64,000 nucleotides of DNA, taken from assembly GCF_018131225.1 (NCBI RefSeq), contig NZ_JAFCMM010000001.1, positions 1,364,001 to 1,428,000 of the forward strand. The letters run 5' to 3'. Positions 25,924 through 35,953 of this stretch are shown piece by piece. The stretch comes from Bradyrhizobium sp. U87765 SZCCT0048. GTDB taxonomy: Bacteria > Pseudomonadota > Alphaproteobacteria > Rhizobiales > Xanthobacteraceae. The notes below the pieces were generated by a model, which was not told where the DNA came from, did no database searches, and saw only the letters and a list, made by a program, of their open reading frames with translations. Position 1 is the first letter of the stretch. Each line of letters opens with the position of its first letter. Both the position numbers and the translations under genes were made by a program.

Positions 25924-28266
25924 ATGGTGCGCGCACACGCGACGAGCGCGTGCGTCCAATCCGATTCGATCAAAGGATTGGCGCAGTCGATCGCGAAGCC
26001 GGCGTACCATCGCCTGCTGATTGCCGAACCCGCGCTCCGGCGCGCAGTCCCCACCCTGATCATCGCCTTCCTTCTCACCATCTGCATCGGCGCCATCGTT
26101 CAGGTCGTCGATCAGACGCGGCAGAAGCATACGGCGATGAAGCGCGACCTGGTCGCACTTGCCGACCTCCTCGCCGAACGCCTCGATCGCTCTGCCGTCG
26201 CGCACACCGACCGGACTTCGCTCGACCACGCCGTCTCAACCGAACGCCTGCAGAACCTGCTGCCGGGCCTGATCCCCGGCTGGGGCATTGTCAACGGCCG
26301 CCATGTCATCGTCGCCGGCGCCGAGCAGCGGCTGCTCGCCCACGTGCCGATGGGTTCGTCGTCGGAAGAGACGGGCAGCCTGCTCGACGCCCTCAATGTG
26401 CTGCAGTCGGCCACCAGCACCGAGACGCCATCGCCAATCCTCGACGTCACCCTCGCCAACGGCGCCCATGCGCTGGTGACCCAGCGCCCGATCCGCTCGC
26501 TCGGCGGCCAGGCCATCGTCGTGCAGGAGCAGACCGACTCGCTGTGGCGCTCGGACGCCGCGCTGTCGATCACGCTGTCGGCCACCACCGGCTTCGTCGT
26601 GCTGATTCTCGGCTTCGCCTTCCACTGGCAGTCGACGCGCGCCCGCGAGGGCGACATCATCAACGACGCCGTCCGCAGCCGCATCGACACCGCGCTCAAC
26701 CGCGGCCGCTGCGGTCTGTGGGACTGGGACCTGTCGCGCGGCAAGATCTTCTGGTCGCAATCGATGTTCACCCTGCTCGGGCTCGAGAGCCGCAGCGACC
26801 TGATGACCTTCGGCGAGGTCAACGCGCTGGTGAACTCCGACGACATCGACCTGTTCGAGACCGCCAACCAGCTCATCTCCGGCGACATCAATTGCATCGA
26901 CCATACCTTCCGCATGCGCCATGCCGGCGGACACTGGATCTGGCTGCGGGTGCGCTGCGAACTCGCCGCCGGCAGCGAAGGCGAGACTCACCTGATCGGC
27001 ATCGCCGTCGACATCACCGAGCAGAAGAGCCTCGCCGAGAAGACCATCGAGGCCGACCTGCGGCTGCGCGACGCCATCGAGACGATTCCGGAATCGTTCG
27101 TGCTGTGGGACGCCGACAACCGTCTGGTGCTCTGCAATTCCTACTTCCAGCGCCTGCATCAGTTGCCGGACTCGGCCGTCATCCCCGGCACGCCCTATGA
27201 GACCGTCAGCGAAGTCGGCCGGATGCCCGAAGTGCGCACCCGCCTGCGCGAGGCGAACGCCCTCGCCCCGGGCGCCCGCACCTTCGAGGCCCAGCTCGAG
27301 GACGGCAGCTGGCTCAACATCAGCGAGCGCCGCACCAAGGATGGCGGCTACGTCTCGGTCGGGACCGACATCTCCCAGATCAAGCGCCACGAGCAGAAGC
27401 TGGTCGAGAACGACCTGCGCCTGCGCGCCACGGTCGCCGACCTCAAGCTCACCCAGCTGACGCTGGAACGGCAGGCCCAGGAGCTCGCCGACCTCGCCCG
27501 GAAATACGCCGAAGAGAAGACCCGGGCCGAGGAAGCCAACCAGACCAAGTCCAAATTCCTCGCCAACATGAGCCATGAGCTGCGCACGCCGCTCAACGCC
27601 ATCATCGGCTTCTCCGAGATCATGGGCAGCGGCATGTTTGGCCGGCTCGGCTCAGAGAAATATCAGGAATACTGCCAGGACATCCTGACCAGCGGCCGCT
27701 ACCTGCTGGAGGTGATCAACGACATCCTCGACATGTCCAAGATCGAAGCCGGCCGCATGAAGCTCGATTTCGAGCCGCTCGACCTCGGCCAGACGCTGGC
27801 GGAATCGCTGCGCGTGGTGTCCGGCCGCGCCGAGGACAAGGGCCTCGTGCTGAAGGCAGAGATCGCCGGTGGCGTCACGGTCACCGCCGACCGCCGCGCG
27901 ATGAAGCAGATCGCGATCAACCTGCTGTCGAACGCGGTCAAGTTCACGCCCGATGGCGGCAGTGTCACGGTGCGCAGCCGCGCGCTGTCAGACCGCGTCG
28001 TGCTGATGATCGCGGACACCGGCATCGGCATCACCAGCCAGTCGCTGGCCCGCCTCGGACGCCCGTTCGAACAAGTCGAGAGCCAGCTCGCCAAGACCTA
28101 TCACGGCTCGGGCCTCGGCCTCGCGATCGCGAAATCCCTGACCAAGCTGCACGGCGGCACCATGCGCCTGCGCTCCCGGATCGGCTGCGGCACGGTGGTG
28201 TATGTCAGCGTGCCGCGCGGCGGCGCCGAGCTGCCGCCCCTCCTGACGACAGCTGCGGCGGCTTAG
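25924..28266 (+). CDS. pleC: PleC-like PAS sensor histidine kinase (PleC/DivJ/PdhS family)
   Basis: A 780-residue membrane kinase/phosphatase. TM1 is near residues 40-62, a periplasmic segment spans about 63-212, and TM2 is near 213-236. Two PAS domains (about 255-370 and 380-480), a coiled coil (490-540), HisKA with H551 (MSHELRTPLNAIIGFSEIM) and HATPase follow. The MFGRLGSEKYQEYCQDI and INDILDMSKIEAG stretches are typical of the kinases that act on DivK. The neighbouring order with glnE, a two-component pair, degP and ccmHFEI matches what I recall around pleC in Sinorhizobium. A GGAAGGGGG site precedes the ATG. It ends tail-to-tail with glnE, stops overlapping. Confidence 0.75.
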   Translation: MVRAHATSACVQSDSIKGLAQSIAKPAYHRLLIAEPALRRAVPTLIIAFLLTICIGAIVQVVDQTRQKHTAMKRDLVALADLLAERLDRSAVAHTDRTSLDHAVSTERLQNLLPGLIPGWGIVNGRHVIVAGAEQRLLAHVPMGSSSEETGSLLDALNVLQSATSTETPSPILDVTLANGAHALVTQRPIRSLGGQAIVVQEQTDSLWRSDAALSITLSATTGFVVLILGFAFHWQSTRAREGDIINDAVRSRIDTALNRGRCGLWDWDLSRGKIFWSQSMFTLLGLESRSDLMTFGEVNALVNSDDIDLFETANQLISGDINCIDHTFRMRHAGGHWIWLRVRCELAAGSEGETHLIGIAVDITEQKSLAEKTIEADLRLRDAIETIPESFVLWDADNRLVLCNSYFQRLHQLPDSAVIPGTPYETVSEVGRMPEVRTRLREANALAPGARTFEAQLEDGSWLNISERRTKDGGYVSVGTDISQIKRHEQKLVENDLRLRATVADLKLTQLTLERQAQELADLARKYAEEKTRAEEANQTKSKFLANMSHELRTPLNAIIGFSEIMGSGMFGRLGSEKYQEYCQDILTSGRYLLEVINDILDMSKIEAGRMKLDFEPLDLGQTLAESLRVVSGRAEDKGLVLKAEIAGGVTVTADRRAMKQIAINLLSNAVKFTPDGGSVTVRSRALSDRVVLMIADTGIGITSQSLARLGRPFEQVESQLAKTYHGSGLGLAIAKSLTKLHGGTMRLRSRIGCGTVVYVSVPRGGAELPPLLTTAAAA

Positions 28267-31229
28267 GCCTTCGCGTCGAGCAGCTCCAGCAGGATCTGCC
28301 GGACATCGACCTGGGTTTCCCTCACCCGCGCTTCCAGCACCGAGAAATTCGGAACATCCCCCGCCCGCGCCAGAATACGCAGCAGATCCTCGCCGGCCGT
28401 CGCCGGCTGGAACTTGGCGCTGACACACAGCCGCAGGATCTGCGTCAGGTCGTGATACAGCCGGGCCGCTGAACGCAGGACGTCGGCTGTCGCCGGCGGC
28501 AGGATGCCGAGCCTTGCGGCCTGGTCGAGCACCTGCACGGTGCTGACGCTGAGGATATCGGGCTGGGTCGCAGCGTGAATGAGCTGGAGATACTGGGCAA
28601 TGAACTCGATGTCGACGAGGCCGCCGGACGCGTATTTCAGGTCCCAGATATCGTCCTCACCCTTCTCCTCGCCGATCGCCCGGCGCATCTCCAGGACGTC
28701 GTTGGCGGTGATCGCATGATCGCGCGGCCGCGTCAGCACCGCCCGGATCACCGTCTCGACGCGTGCCTTCAACGCCGGCGACGACGAGATCACGCGGGCG
28801 CGCGTCAGCGCCATGTGCTCCCACGTCCAGGCCTCGTGCTCCTGGTAGTCGGCGAACGCATCCACACGTGATGCGACCGGACCCGCGCGGCCCGAGGGCC
28901 GCAGCCGCATGTCGATGTCGTAGAGCACGCCGTAGTTGGTGCGGGTGGTGAAGGCGCTGATCAGACGCTGGGTCAGACGGGCGAAGTATTGCGGCCCGTG
29001 CAACGAGCGTTCGCCGTCGGAATCCGGGCTGTCCTCGTCGAAATCGTAGACCAGAATGAGATCGAGATCGGACGACGCGGTCATCTCGCGGCTGCCGAGC
29101 TTTCCCATCGCCAGGATGGCGGTCTCCTGCCCCTTGATGCGGCCGTACTGGCTGGCGAACTGGTCTTCCACCAGACGGTGCACCGTGCGCACGATGCCTT
29201 CGGCGACGTCGGCGAAGGCGACGCTGGCGTGCTGCGCCGACACCGTGCCCGACAGGATACGCGCGCCGATCAGGAACAGGCTTTCCTGGCCGAACAGCCG
29301 CAGGCGATCGAGGAATTCCTCATAGGGGCCGGCATCCGCCAGCGTTGCGGCGAGCCGCTCGGAAATCTCGCGCTGATCCGGCATGGCGCCGAAGAAGCGC
29401 GGATCGATCAGGCCGTCCATGATCTGCGGCTGACGCGCCAGCATGTCGCCGAGCCGCGGTGCGGCCCCGAGGATCAGCGCGACCAGCTCGACGAGATCAC
29501 TGTTCTGGCTGAGCAGCGTGATCAGCCTGCCGCCACGCTGCAGCGCCTGCAGGAAGCGATCGAACACCGTCACCGCGGCGTCCGCATCCTCCGCCTTGGC
29601 GAGGCCAGCGACCAGCGACGGCACGAACGCCTCGAACGCCTGCCGCGTCGCCTCGACACGCAACGCGCGGTAGTCCCCCTTGAACCACTGCTCCAGCGTG
29701 CCGGCGACCATCCGCGGCGACTTGAACCCGAGCGACAGCAGCCGCTCCAGCAGCCGCGCATCCTCGGGGCCCGCGCCATAGTTGACCGCTGGCGCGGTCA
29801 CCGATGCGGCAGGATCGCCCTCGAACAGCTTGCTGTAGTGCCCCTGCACGATGTTGAGCTGGGCCAGCAGGTCACGCGAAAAATGATCGCGGCTCTCATA
29901 GCCGAAGAAGCGGGCGAAGCGTGCGATGGCCTCCGGCTCCTCGGGCAGCGTATGGGTCTGCTCGTCGGCGATCATCTGCAGGCGATGCTCGACGCGGCGC
30001 AGGAATTCGTAGGCTGTGGTCAACTCATCGCGCGCGTCCGTGGTGATCCAGCCGGTCGCGGCGAGAATGCCAAGGGCTTCCAGCGTCGGCCGAACCCGCA
30101 GTTCCGGATGACGCCCGCCCGCGATCAATTGCTGGGTCTGGGCGAAGAACTCGATCTCACGGATGCCGCCACGGCCGATCTTGACGTTGTGGCCCTCGAC
30201 GGCGATGTCGGCATGCCCCTTGAACGCCTGCATCTGCCGCTTCATGTCGTGAACATCGGCCAGCGCGGCAAAATCGAGATGCTTGCGCCACACGAACGGC
30301 GCGATCTCGGCCACCAGCGCCTCGCCCGCGACGAGATCGCCGGCGCAGGGCCGCGCCTTGATCATCGCCGCCCGCTCCCAGGTGCGGCCCTCGCGCTCAT
30401 AGTAATGCAGCGCGGCCGCGGTCGAGATCGCCACCGGCGTCGACGCCGGATCGGGGCGCAGCCGCAGATCGACACGGAAGACGTATCCGTCGGCGGTGCG
30501 CTGCTGCAGGATGCGCGCCATCGCCTGGGTGGCGCGGACGAAGAACGGCTGGGGCTCGATGTCCGGGGCGAGCGTCGGCGCCTCGAGATCGAAGAACACG
30601 ATCAGGTCGATATCGCTGGAATAGTTGAGTTCGCCGGCACCCATCTTGCCCATGGACAGCACGACCAGGCCGCTGCCTTCCTCGGCATGATCCGCCAACG
30701 GCGGCTGCAGGCGACCGCGCGCCGCTTCCTGCGTGAGCACGAAGCGCAGCGCCGACTGCACGGAGGTCACGGCGATGTCGGTGAGCGCCTGTGTCACGGT
30801 CATGACAGGCCAAACCTCGCCGATGTCACACAGCGCAATCAACAGCGCCGCCTCGGCCTTCGTCCGCCGCAGCAGGCGCATCACGCCGGCCTCATCCTCC
30901 GCCGCCGGCGCAGCCGCCGCGGTACGGGTGATCAGGTCGGCAAGGTGTGCGGCCGGCTCGCATTCCAGCAGGCGCAGCACACGGGCCGCATCGATGCGGG
31001 CGAGATCGAACAGATAGGGCGATGCCTCCGCGATGCTTTCGAAAATCGTCCGCGCCCGCGGATGGCTGGCGAACACCCGGCCGATCTCAGCCGCCGTCTC
31101 GGGGGCGACCTCCGAAAGCCACTCGTCGAGCCGCTGCCGCGCCGCCTCCGCATCGGAGAGGCAGGGCACGCTGATAAAACGCGCGGCGAGACTGATCATC
31201 TCCGCGTCGGCCTTCGCGGCTGAAATCAT
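28263..31229 (-). CDS. glnE: Bifunctional glutamine synthetase adenylyltransferase/adenylyl-removase
   Basis: A cytosolic enzyme of 988 residues that adenylylates (inactivates) and deadenylylates glutamine synthetase under PII control. It has two nucleotidyltransferase halves. The N-terminal active site is in YSSDIDLIVFFD, the C-terminal one in ASSDLDLILVYD, and each is followed by a helical GlnD-PII-type domain. Its start overlaps the stop of the upstream kinase by 4 bases (ATGA). It is the last gene of a response regulator-kinase-glnE operon. Its stop overlaps that of the convergent PleC-like gene. Confidence 0.97.
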   Translation of the reverse strand: MISAAKADAEMISLAARFISVPCLSDAEAARQRLDEWLSEVAPETAAEIGRVFASHPRARTIFESIAEASPYLFDLARIDAARVLRLLECEPAAHLADLITRTAAAAPAAEDEAGVMRLLRRTKAEAALLIALCDIGEVWPVMTVTQALTDIAVTSVQSALRFVLTQEAARGRLQPPLADHAEEGSGLVVLSMGKMGAGELNYSSDIDLIVFFDLEAPTLAPDIEPQPFFVRATQAMARILQQRTADGYVFRVDLRLRPDPASTPVAISTAAALHYYEREGRTWERAAMIKARPCAGDLVAGEALVAEIAPFVWRKHLDFAALADVHDMKRQMQAFKGHADIAVEGHNVKIGRGGIREIEFFAQTQQLIAGGRHPELRVRPTLEALGILAATGWITTDARDELTTAYEFLRRVEHRLQMIADEQTHTLPEEPEAIARFARFFGYESRDHFSRDLLAQLNIVQGHYSKLFEGDPAASVTAPAVNYGAGPEDARLLERLLSLGFKSPRMVAGTLEQWFKGDYRALRVEATRQAFEAFVPSLVAGLAKAEDADAAVTVFDRFLQALQRGGRLITLLSQNSDLVELVALILGAAPRLGDMLARQPQIMDGLIDPRFFGAMPDQREISERLAATLADAGPYEEFLDRLRLFGQESLFLIGARILSGTVSAQHASVAFADVAEGIVRTVHRLVEDQFASQYGRIKGQETAILAMGKLGSREMTASSDLDLILVYDFDEDSPDSDGERSLHGPQYFARLTQRLISAFTTRTNYGVLYDIDMRLRPSGRAGPVASRVDAFADYQEHEAWTWEHMALTRARVISSSPALKARVETVIRAVLTRPRDHAITANDVLEMRRAIGEEKGEDDIWDLKYASGGLVDIEFIAQYLQLIHAATQPDILSVSTVQVLDQAARLGILPPATADVLRSAARLYHDLTQILRLCVSAKFQPATAGEDLLRILARAGDVPNFSVLEARVRETQVDVRQILLELLDAKA

Positions 31230-32680
31230 GCCGTCTTTTGTTCCAGCGGCGCCGGAATTGCAAGCTTGGCGACCGACGGCGCCGGGAACGCGAGCGTGGC
31301 CTGCAATCCGGGATCGCCATCGCCGAGCCTGAGCTCGCCACCGTGCAAGGTCGCGACCGCGGATGCCAGACTGAGGCCGAGGCCCGAGCCGGGCTGGGTC
31401 CGGCTGGCCTCGAGGCGGACAAAACGCTCCACCGCCCGCGCCCGATCCGCCTGCGGAATTCCGGGCCCGTGATCGGTGACGCTCAGCAGTACGCTGTCGC
31501 CCTGACGCCGCGCCGCGATCACGATATCCGGAGGCGCTGGCGCTGCCGTCGCGGTGCCCTCGCCGGCCACCGCCGGCATGCCGTACTTGATGGCGTTCTC
31601 GACGAGATTGGCCAGTGCCTGGCTGATCAGCTCGCGATTGCCATGCAGTGGTGCCGCTTCCGCATCCACGGATAGCGACAGGCCCTTGTCCTCGGCCAGC
31701 GGCTCGTAGAGCTCGTGAATGCCGTGCGCGACCTCGGCGGCGTCGAAATCCACCATATCGCCCCGCGCCTGGCCGGATTCCGCCCGGGCGATCATCAGCA
31801 GCGCGTTGAAGGTGCGGATCAGGCCATCGGACTCGTCGATCGTGCGCTCCAGCGCCGCGCGATACTCCGCCTCGTTGCTGGAGCGGGCAAGCGCCTCCTC
31901 GGCACGGTTGCGCAGCCGCGTCAGCGGCGTCTTGAGGTCATGGGCGATGTTGTCGGAGACCTCCTTGAGACCCACCATCAGCATCTCGATGCGCTCGAGC
32001 ATGGCATTGAGGTTTTCCGCCAGGCGATCGATCTCGTCGCCACTGCGCCCGACCGGCAGGCGCTCGCTGAGATCGCCGGCCATGATGCGCTGGGTCGTGC
32101 CGGTCATTGCGTCGATACGCCGCAGCACGCGCCGCGCGACAAAAATGCCACCGGCGAGGCCGAGCACCACGACGATCAGCACCGACCACTGCGCCGCCGA
32201 CGCGACGATGCCGAAGATCCGTCGCCGCTCCTCGAGATCCCGCCCGATCAGCAGGCGGAATCCGCCGGACATCTCGGACACCCGCACCAGCGCGCGGTGG
32301 TCGAAGTTGTCCTGCTCGTCGAGCCGGCGGTACATGGTCTCGGACCAGCCGATATGGTTCATCACCCCCGGCGCGAGCGAGCCGACATTGCCGGCGAGCG
32401 CCTGCCCGGTCGACGTGGTGATCAGATAGAGGCTGGCGCCGGGGCGCAGCGCGCGGCTCTCGATCGCATAGACCAGCCCGCGCAGGCCGCCCCGCGCGTA
32501 CTCGTCGTTCATCTCGATGAAATCGGAATTGACGGTGCTGGTGATCTGCTCGGTCACCAGGCGGCGCGTGTTCCAGGCGAAATAGCCGAGCAGCGACACC
32601 GCGAACAGCGCGAACAGCAGCAGATAGACCAGCGTCAGCCGGAATGCGGTGGTCCGGACCAGTTTGCCGAAAGCTGTCAC
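31226..32680 (-). CDS. Sensor histidine kinase upstream of glnE
   Basis: A 484-residue membrane kinase. TM1 is near residues 12-34, a periplasmic domain spans about 35-165, and TM2 is near 165-185. A HAMP domain, HisKA with H247 (NIAHDLKTPLTRLR) and HATPase (NLVENAIKYGM, TDHGPGIPQ, GSGLGLSLA) follow. It starts with GTG in a GTGA overlap with the response-regulator stop and overlaps glnE at its other end, so all three proteins are made from one message. The signal is unknown. Its position beside degP suggests envelope-stress sensing, which is only inference. Confidence 0.93.
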   Translation of the reverse strand: MTAFGKLVRTTAFRLTLVYLLLFALFAVSLLGYFAWNTRRLVTEQITSTVNSDFIEMNDEYARGGLRGLVYAIESRALRPGASLYLITTSTGQALAGNVGSLAPGVMNHIGWSETMYRRLDEQDNFDHRALVRVSEMSGGFRLLIGRDLEERRRIFGIVASAAQWSVLIVVVLGLAGGIFVARRVLRRIDAMTGTTQRIMAGDLSERLPVGRSGDEIDRLAENLNAMLERIEMLMVGLKEVSDNIAHDLKTPLTRLRNRAEEALARSSNEAEYRAALERTIDESDGLIRTFNALLMIARAESGQARGDMVDFDAAEVAHGIHELYEPLAEDKGLSLSVDAEAAPLHGNRELISQALANLVENAIKYGMPAVAGEGTATAAPAPPDIVIAARRQGDSVLLSVTDHGPGIPQADRARAVERFVRLEASRTQPGSGLGLSLASAVATLHGGELRLGDGDPGLQATLAFPAPSVAKLAIPAPLEQKTA

Positions 32681-33357
32681 CGCAGCCCGTCGCGGATCAT
32701 GTAGCCCGCGCCACGGATGGTGTGCAGCAGCGGCCGGCTGAAGCCCTTGTCGATCTTGGAGCGCAGCCGCGAGATGTGCACGTCGATCACGTTGGTCTGG
32801 GGATCGAAGTGATAGTCCCAGACATTCTCCAGCAGCATGGTGCGGGTCACGACCTGCCCGGCATGCTTCATCAGGTATTCGAGCAGCCGGAATTCACGCG
32901 GCTGCAGCGTCAGCTCGTCCTGCCCGCGCATGACGCGGTGGGACAGGCGGTCGAGCTCGAGGTCGCCGACGCGGTAGACGGTCTCTTCCGAGGGGCCGCT
33001 GTTGCGTCGGGACAAGACCTCGACGCGGGCCAGCAGCTCGGCGAACGAATACGGCTTGGGGAGATAGTCGTCACCACCGGCGCGCAGGCCCTTGACGCGG
33101 TCGTCGACCTGACCGAGGGCCGACAAGATCAGCGCTGGGGTACGGTTACCCTTGCCGCGCAACGTGCCGATCACCGACAGGCCATCACGCTTGGGCAGCA
33201 TGCGGTCGACGATCAGGACGTCATAGTCGCCGCTCTCGGCGAGCGACAAGCCCTCCTCGCCATCACCAGCGAGTTCGGCAACATGTCCGACCTCGCGAAA
33301 GGCCTTCGCGAGATAGTCCGCGGATTCGCGGTCATCTTCAATGATCAGCAGACGCAT
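32677..33357 (-). CDS. OmpR/PhoB-family response regulator
   Basis: 226 residues from the ATG at 33357 (MRLLIIEDD). The receiver has acceptor D51 (VLIVDRMLP) and DYLPKPYSF. The winged helix ends with TNVIDVHISRLRSKI and IRGAGYMI. The frame could also start at a TTG at 33378, seven residues earlier; neither has a clear ribosome site. It is the first gene of the three-gene operon with its kinase and glnE. The 285-base space separating it from degP is expected to carry the promoter. Confidence 0.92.
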   Translation of the reverse strand: MRLLIIEDDRESADYLAKAFREVGHVAELAGDGEEGLSLAESGDYDVLIVDRMLPKRDGLSVIGTLRGKGNRTPALILSALGQVDDRVKGLRAGGDDYLPKPYSFAELLARVEVLSRRNSGPSEETVYRVGDLELDRLSHRVMRGQDELTLQPREFRLLEYLMKHAGQVVTRTMLLENVWDYHFDPQTNVIDVHISRLRSKIDKGFSRPLLHTIRGAGYMIRDGLR

Positions 33358-33642
33358 CTGGGTTTCGGTCGCGGTCAAGAACGGTTCGCCTTCTTCACCA
33401 TGGCGCGGGGATGAACCTCATGCAAGGCCATGCCGCCGGCAGCCGGGACGCTACGCCATGCAACAGGCAACGGGCGGCGAAGCTTGGGGGCACTTCACCG
33501 CCCGTCCTGAAACCTTCCGACGGAGGGGGCTGGATCCACCGGAAGGGAATGGGTGGGGGACGGACCTGCGGCCCGCCCCCCGGAAAGGACCGTCGGCGGG
33601 GGCGACTTTGCCGGCGATTCTTCCCAACTCGTCTGGCTGGGA
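33358..33642. promoter_or_regulatory. Intergenic region between degP and the response-regulator operon
   Basis: 285 bases without a gene. A strong hairpin, arms GGGGGACGG (33555-33563) and CCGCCCCCC (33573-33581) with one wobble pair, lies 62 bases beyond the degP stop and may end its transcript, though no T-run follows. The rest should hold the promoter of the operon; I see no clear -35/-10. Confidence 0.4.
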
Positions 33643-35217
33643 TCAGCCGCGGCCGATCGGCAGCGCCACGAAGCGCGAACCGTCGCCGGAGCGAACGCGG
33701 ATCAGCACGCTGCTCTTGTTGTCCTTGCGGGCCGCGGCGAGCGCGTCACGCACCTCGTTCGGGCTCGCCACCGCCTTGCCCGCAACCTCGAGGATGACAT
33801 CGCCTTCCTTGAAGCCACGCTCAGCGGCGATGCCGCCTGGCTCGACACCCGTGACGACGACGCCTTCCTTGCCGGCGCCGGCCACAGCGTTCGCCGGTGC
33901 GACGTTGAGGCCGAGCTTGGGCACCTCGATGCCGCGCGTGGCGCTGCCGCGCTCGGAATCCTGGTCGCCGCCGACACGGGCTTCCTTGGTGTTCGGCAAT
34001 TCACCGAGGGTCATATTGATGGTCTTGTCCTGGCCCTTGTGCAGCACGCTGAGCTTCACCGAGCTGCCCGGAGCGAGGCCGCCGATGGTCCGCGCGAGCT
34101 CGCGGGCATCATGCACCGGCTTGTCGTTGACCGCGGTGATGACGTCGCCGGATTCGACGCCGGCCTTCGCCGCCGGACCGTTGGCCTGGGGCTCGGCGAC
34201 CAGCGCGCCTTCCGCCTTCTTCAGGCCGAGGCTGTCGGCAATTTCGGCGGTGACGGGCTGGATCTGCACGCCGATCCAGCCGCGGCTGACCGTGCCCTTG
34301 TCCTGCAACTGCTTGACGACCGTCTTCACGGTCGCGGCCGGGATCGAGAAGGCGATGCCGACGCTGCCGCCCGACGGCGAATAGATCGCAGTGTTGACGC
34401 CCACCACCTCGCCGTCGACGTTGAAGGCCGGACCGCCGGAATTACCCTTGTTCACGGGCGCATCGATCTGGATGAAATCGTCATAGGGGCCGTTGCCGAT
34501 GTCGCGGCCGCGCGCCGACACGATGCCGGCCGTCACGGTGCCGCCGAGACCGAACGGGTTGCCGACCGCCAGCACCCAGTCGCCGATGCGCGGCTGCGCC
34601 TCGGACAGCTTGGCGAACGGGAAATCAGTGCGGCCGTCGACCTTGATCAGGGCGATGTCGGTGCGCGGGTCGGTCCCGATCACTTTCGCCGCATAGGTCT
34701 TGCCGTCATCGGTCGTCACCTCGACCTTGTCGGCACCAGAGACGACATGGTTGTTGGTCACCGCGTAGCCATCAGCGGAGATGAAGAAGCCCGAGCCCTG
34801 GCCGGTCACGACCCCACCACGGCCGCGCGGGCCACGCCCCGGAAAACCATCGGGTCCGCCGAAGCGGCGGAAGAAACGCTCCATCGGCGAGCCCGGCGGG
34901 AACGGCGAGTCGTCGCTGTCGTTCGAGGTCACCTTTTCATTGATCTTGACGCTCACCGAGATCACCGACGGCTTCACATGCTCGACGATATCGGCAAAGC
35001 CGACCGGCTGCTGCGCGTTGCGCATGGTGGTGCTGACCTGCGCATGCGCAGTCGTCGTCAGCACGTCCATGTTGCTCAGCGCCGGTCCGAAGCCGTAGGC
35101 GGCGACACCGAGGCCGGCAACAACCGACGCCATCAGCGCGGCACGACGCAGCGACAGACGCGAACGGCGCGGCGTATAGGACGGCAGCGATGAAAAATCG
35201 ACGGGACGTTCAGTCAT
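33643..35217 (-). CDS. degP: Periplasmic serine endoprotease DegP/HtrA (Do family)
   Basis: A periplasmic quality-control protease of 524 residues. An N-terminal signal/anchor helix lies about 25-45. The protease domain has the triad H157 (TNNHVV), D187 (RTDIAL) and S260 (NKGNSGGP). Two PDZ domains follow (about 300-390 and 420-520; RGWIGVQIQPV marks the first). A Gly/Arg-rich insert (FPGRGPRGRGG, about 125-135) lies before the catalytic domain, as in other rhizobial Do proteases. It sits between the ccm operon and the RR-HK-glnE operon, all on the minus strand. Confidence 0.95.
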   Translation of the reverse strand: MTERPVDFSSLPSYTPRRSRLSLRRAALMASVVAGLGVAAYGFGPALSNMDVLTTTAHAQVSTTMRNAQQPVGFADIVEHVKPSVISVSVKINEKVTSNDSDDSPFPPGSPMERFFRRFGGPDGFPGRGPRGRGGVVTGQGSGFFISADGYAVTNNHVVSGADKVEVTTDDGKTYAAKVIGTDPRTDIALIKVDGRTDFPFAKLSEAQPRIGDWVLAVGNPFGLGGTVTAGIVSARGRDIGNGPYDDFIQIDAPVNKGNSGGPAFNVDGEVVGVNTAIYSPSGGSVGIAFSIPAATVKTVVKQLQDKGTVSRGWIGVQIQPVTAEIADSLGLKKAEGALVAEPQANGPAAKAGVESGDVITAVNDKPVHDARELARTIGGLAPGSSVKLSVLHKGQDKTINMTLGELPNTKEARVGGDQDSERGSATRGIEVPKLGLNVAPANAVAGAGKEGVVVTGVEPGGIAAERGFKEGDVILEVAGKAVASPNEVRDALAAARKDNKSSVLIRVRSGDGSRFVALPIGRG

Positions 35218-35435
35218 AAGAATCTCCAGGCCTTCGGCTATGCGGCGGTGCGGGCTGCACCTTGGATGACCTGAAGATGGGCGTCGCGCCCTTACGGCGC
35301 TCTGTCGGCGGAATTAATCTTTGGTAATAAACAGCGACGCCTTGTCGCGGCGACCAAACGATCGCATCAGGGCGGCGAATATCACGCCGGCGCGGGTTCC
35401 CGCCCACAAGGCTGGGCGCTCATCGCTCCACCCCG
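35218..35435. promoter_or_regulatory. ccmH-degP intergenic region
   Basis: 218 bases with an AT-rich core (TTATTACCAAAGATTAATTC on the minus strand) that probably holds the degP promoter. A small inverted repeat GCGAC (35334-35338) / GTCGC (35344-35348), followed on the minus strand by TGTTTATT, may be a weak terminator for the ccm operon. Confidence 0.35.
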
Positions 35436-35948
35436 TCAGGATGACGAAGTATCCGAAGAACCGTCGGTGGCCATCAGCTGCCTGAGGCGCGTCTCTTCCG
35501 CAGGCGACAACCCCTCGACCGCCGCTGTCGCGGGAGCTGCGGCGGCCGCAGCCTTGCGGCGCACATGCCACCACAGTCCAAGCCCGCCGCCGACCAGCAC
35601 CAGCGGCGGCAACAGCCATAGCGCGAGTGTCTCGTTGTTGAACTGCGGCTTGAGCAGCACGAACGCGCCGTAACGCGCGACCAGGAAATCGAGCACCTGG
35701 GTGTCACTGTCGCCCGCAGCGATGCGCTCGCGCACCAGCAGGCGGAGATCGCGCGCCAGCGACGCATCGGAATCATCGATCGACTGGTTTTGGCAGACCA
35801 TGCAGCGCAGCTCGCGCGACAGCACGCGCGCCCGCGCCTCCTGCGCTGGATCGGCCATGATCTCGTCGGGCTGCACGGCATGCGCAAGACTGCTGCAGAC
35901 GAGCAGCGCCGCCGTCAACATTGCTGCCGCGAATACCCCGATCCGCAT
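35436..35948 (-). CDS. ccmH: Cytochrome c maturation protein CcmH (CycL)
   Basis: A membrane-anchored thioredoxin-like component of the heme lyase that reduces apocytochrome c. It has 170 residues: a signal peptide ending near AHAVQ, the redox motif RCMVCQNQS (CxxC near residues 49-52), the three-helix domain, a TM helix near 110-130 and a short Ser-rich tail. It lacks the fused TPR part seen in enterobacterial CcmH; that part is the separate CcmI here. It starts 5 bases after ccmF. Confidence 0.96.
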   Translation of the reverse strand: MRIGVFAAAMLTAALLVCSSLAHAVQPDEIMADPAQEARARVLSRELRCMVCQNQSIDDSDASLARDLRLLVRERIAAGDSDTQVLDFLVARYGAFVLLKPQFNNETLALWLLPPLVLVGGGLGLWWHVRRKAAAAAAPATAAVEGLSPAEETRLRQLMATDGSSDTSSS

Positions 35949-35953
35949 GACGC

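Noticed and set aside
28989..31223. 744-codon open frame on the plus strand opposite glnE
   Set aside because: Antisense to a full-length glnE; composition not protein-like.
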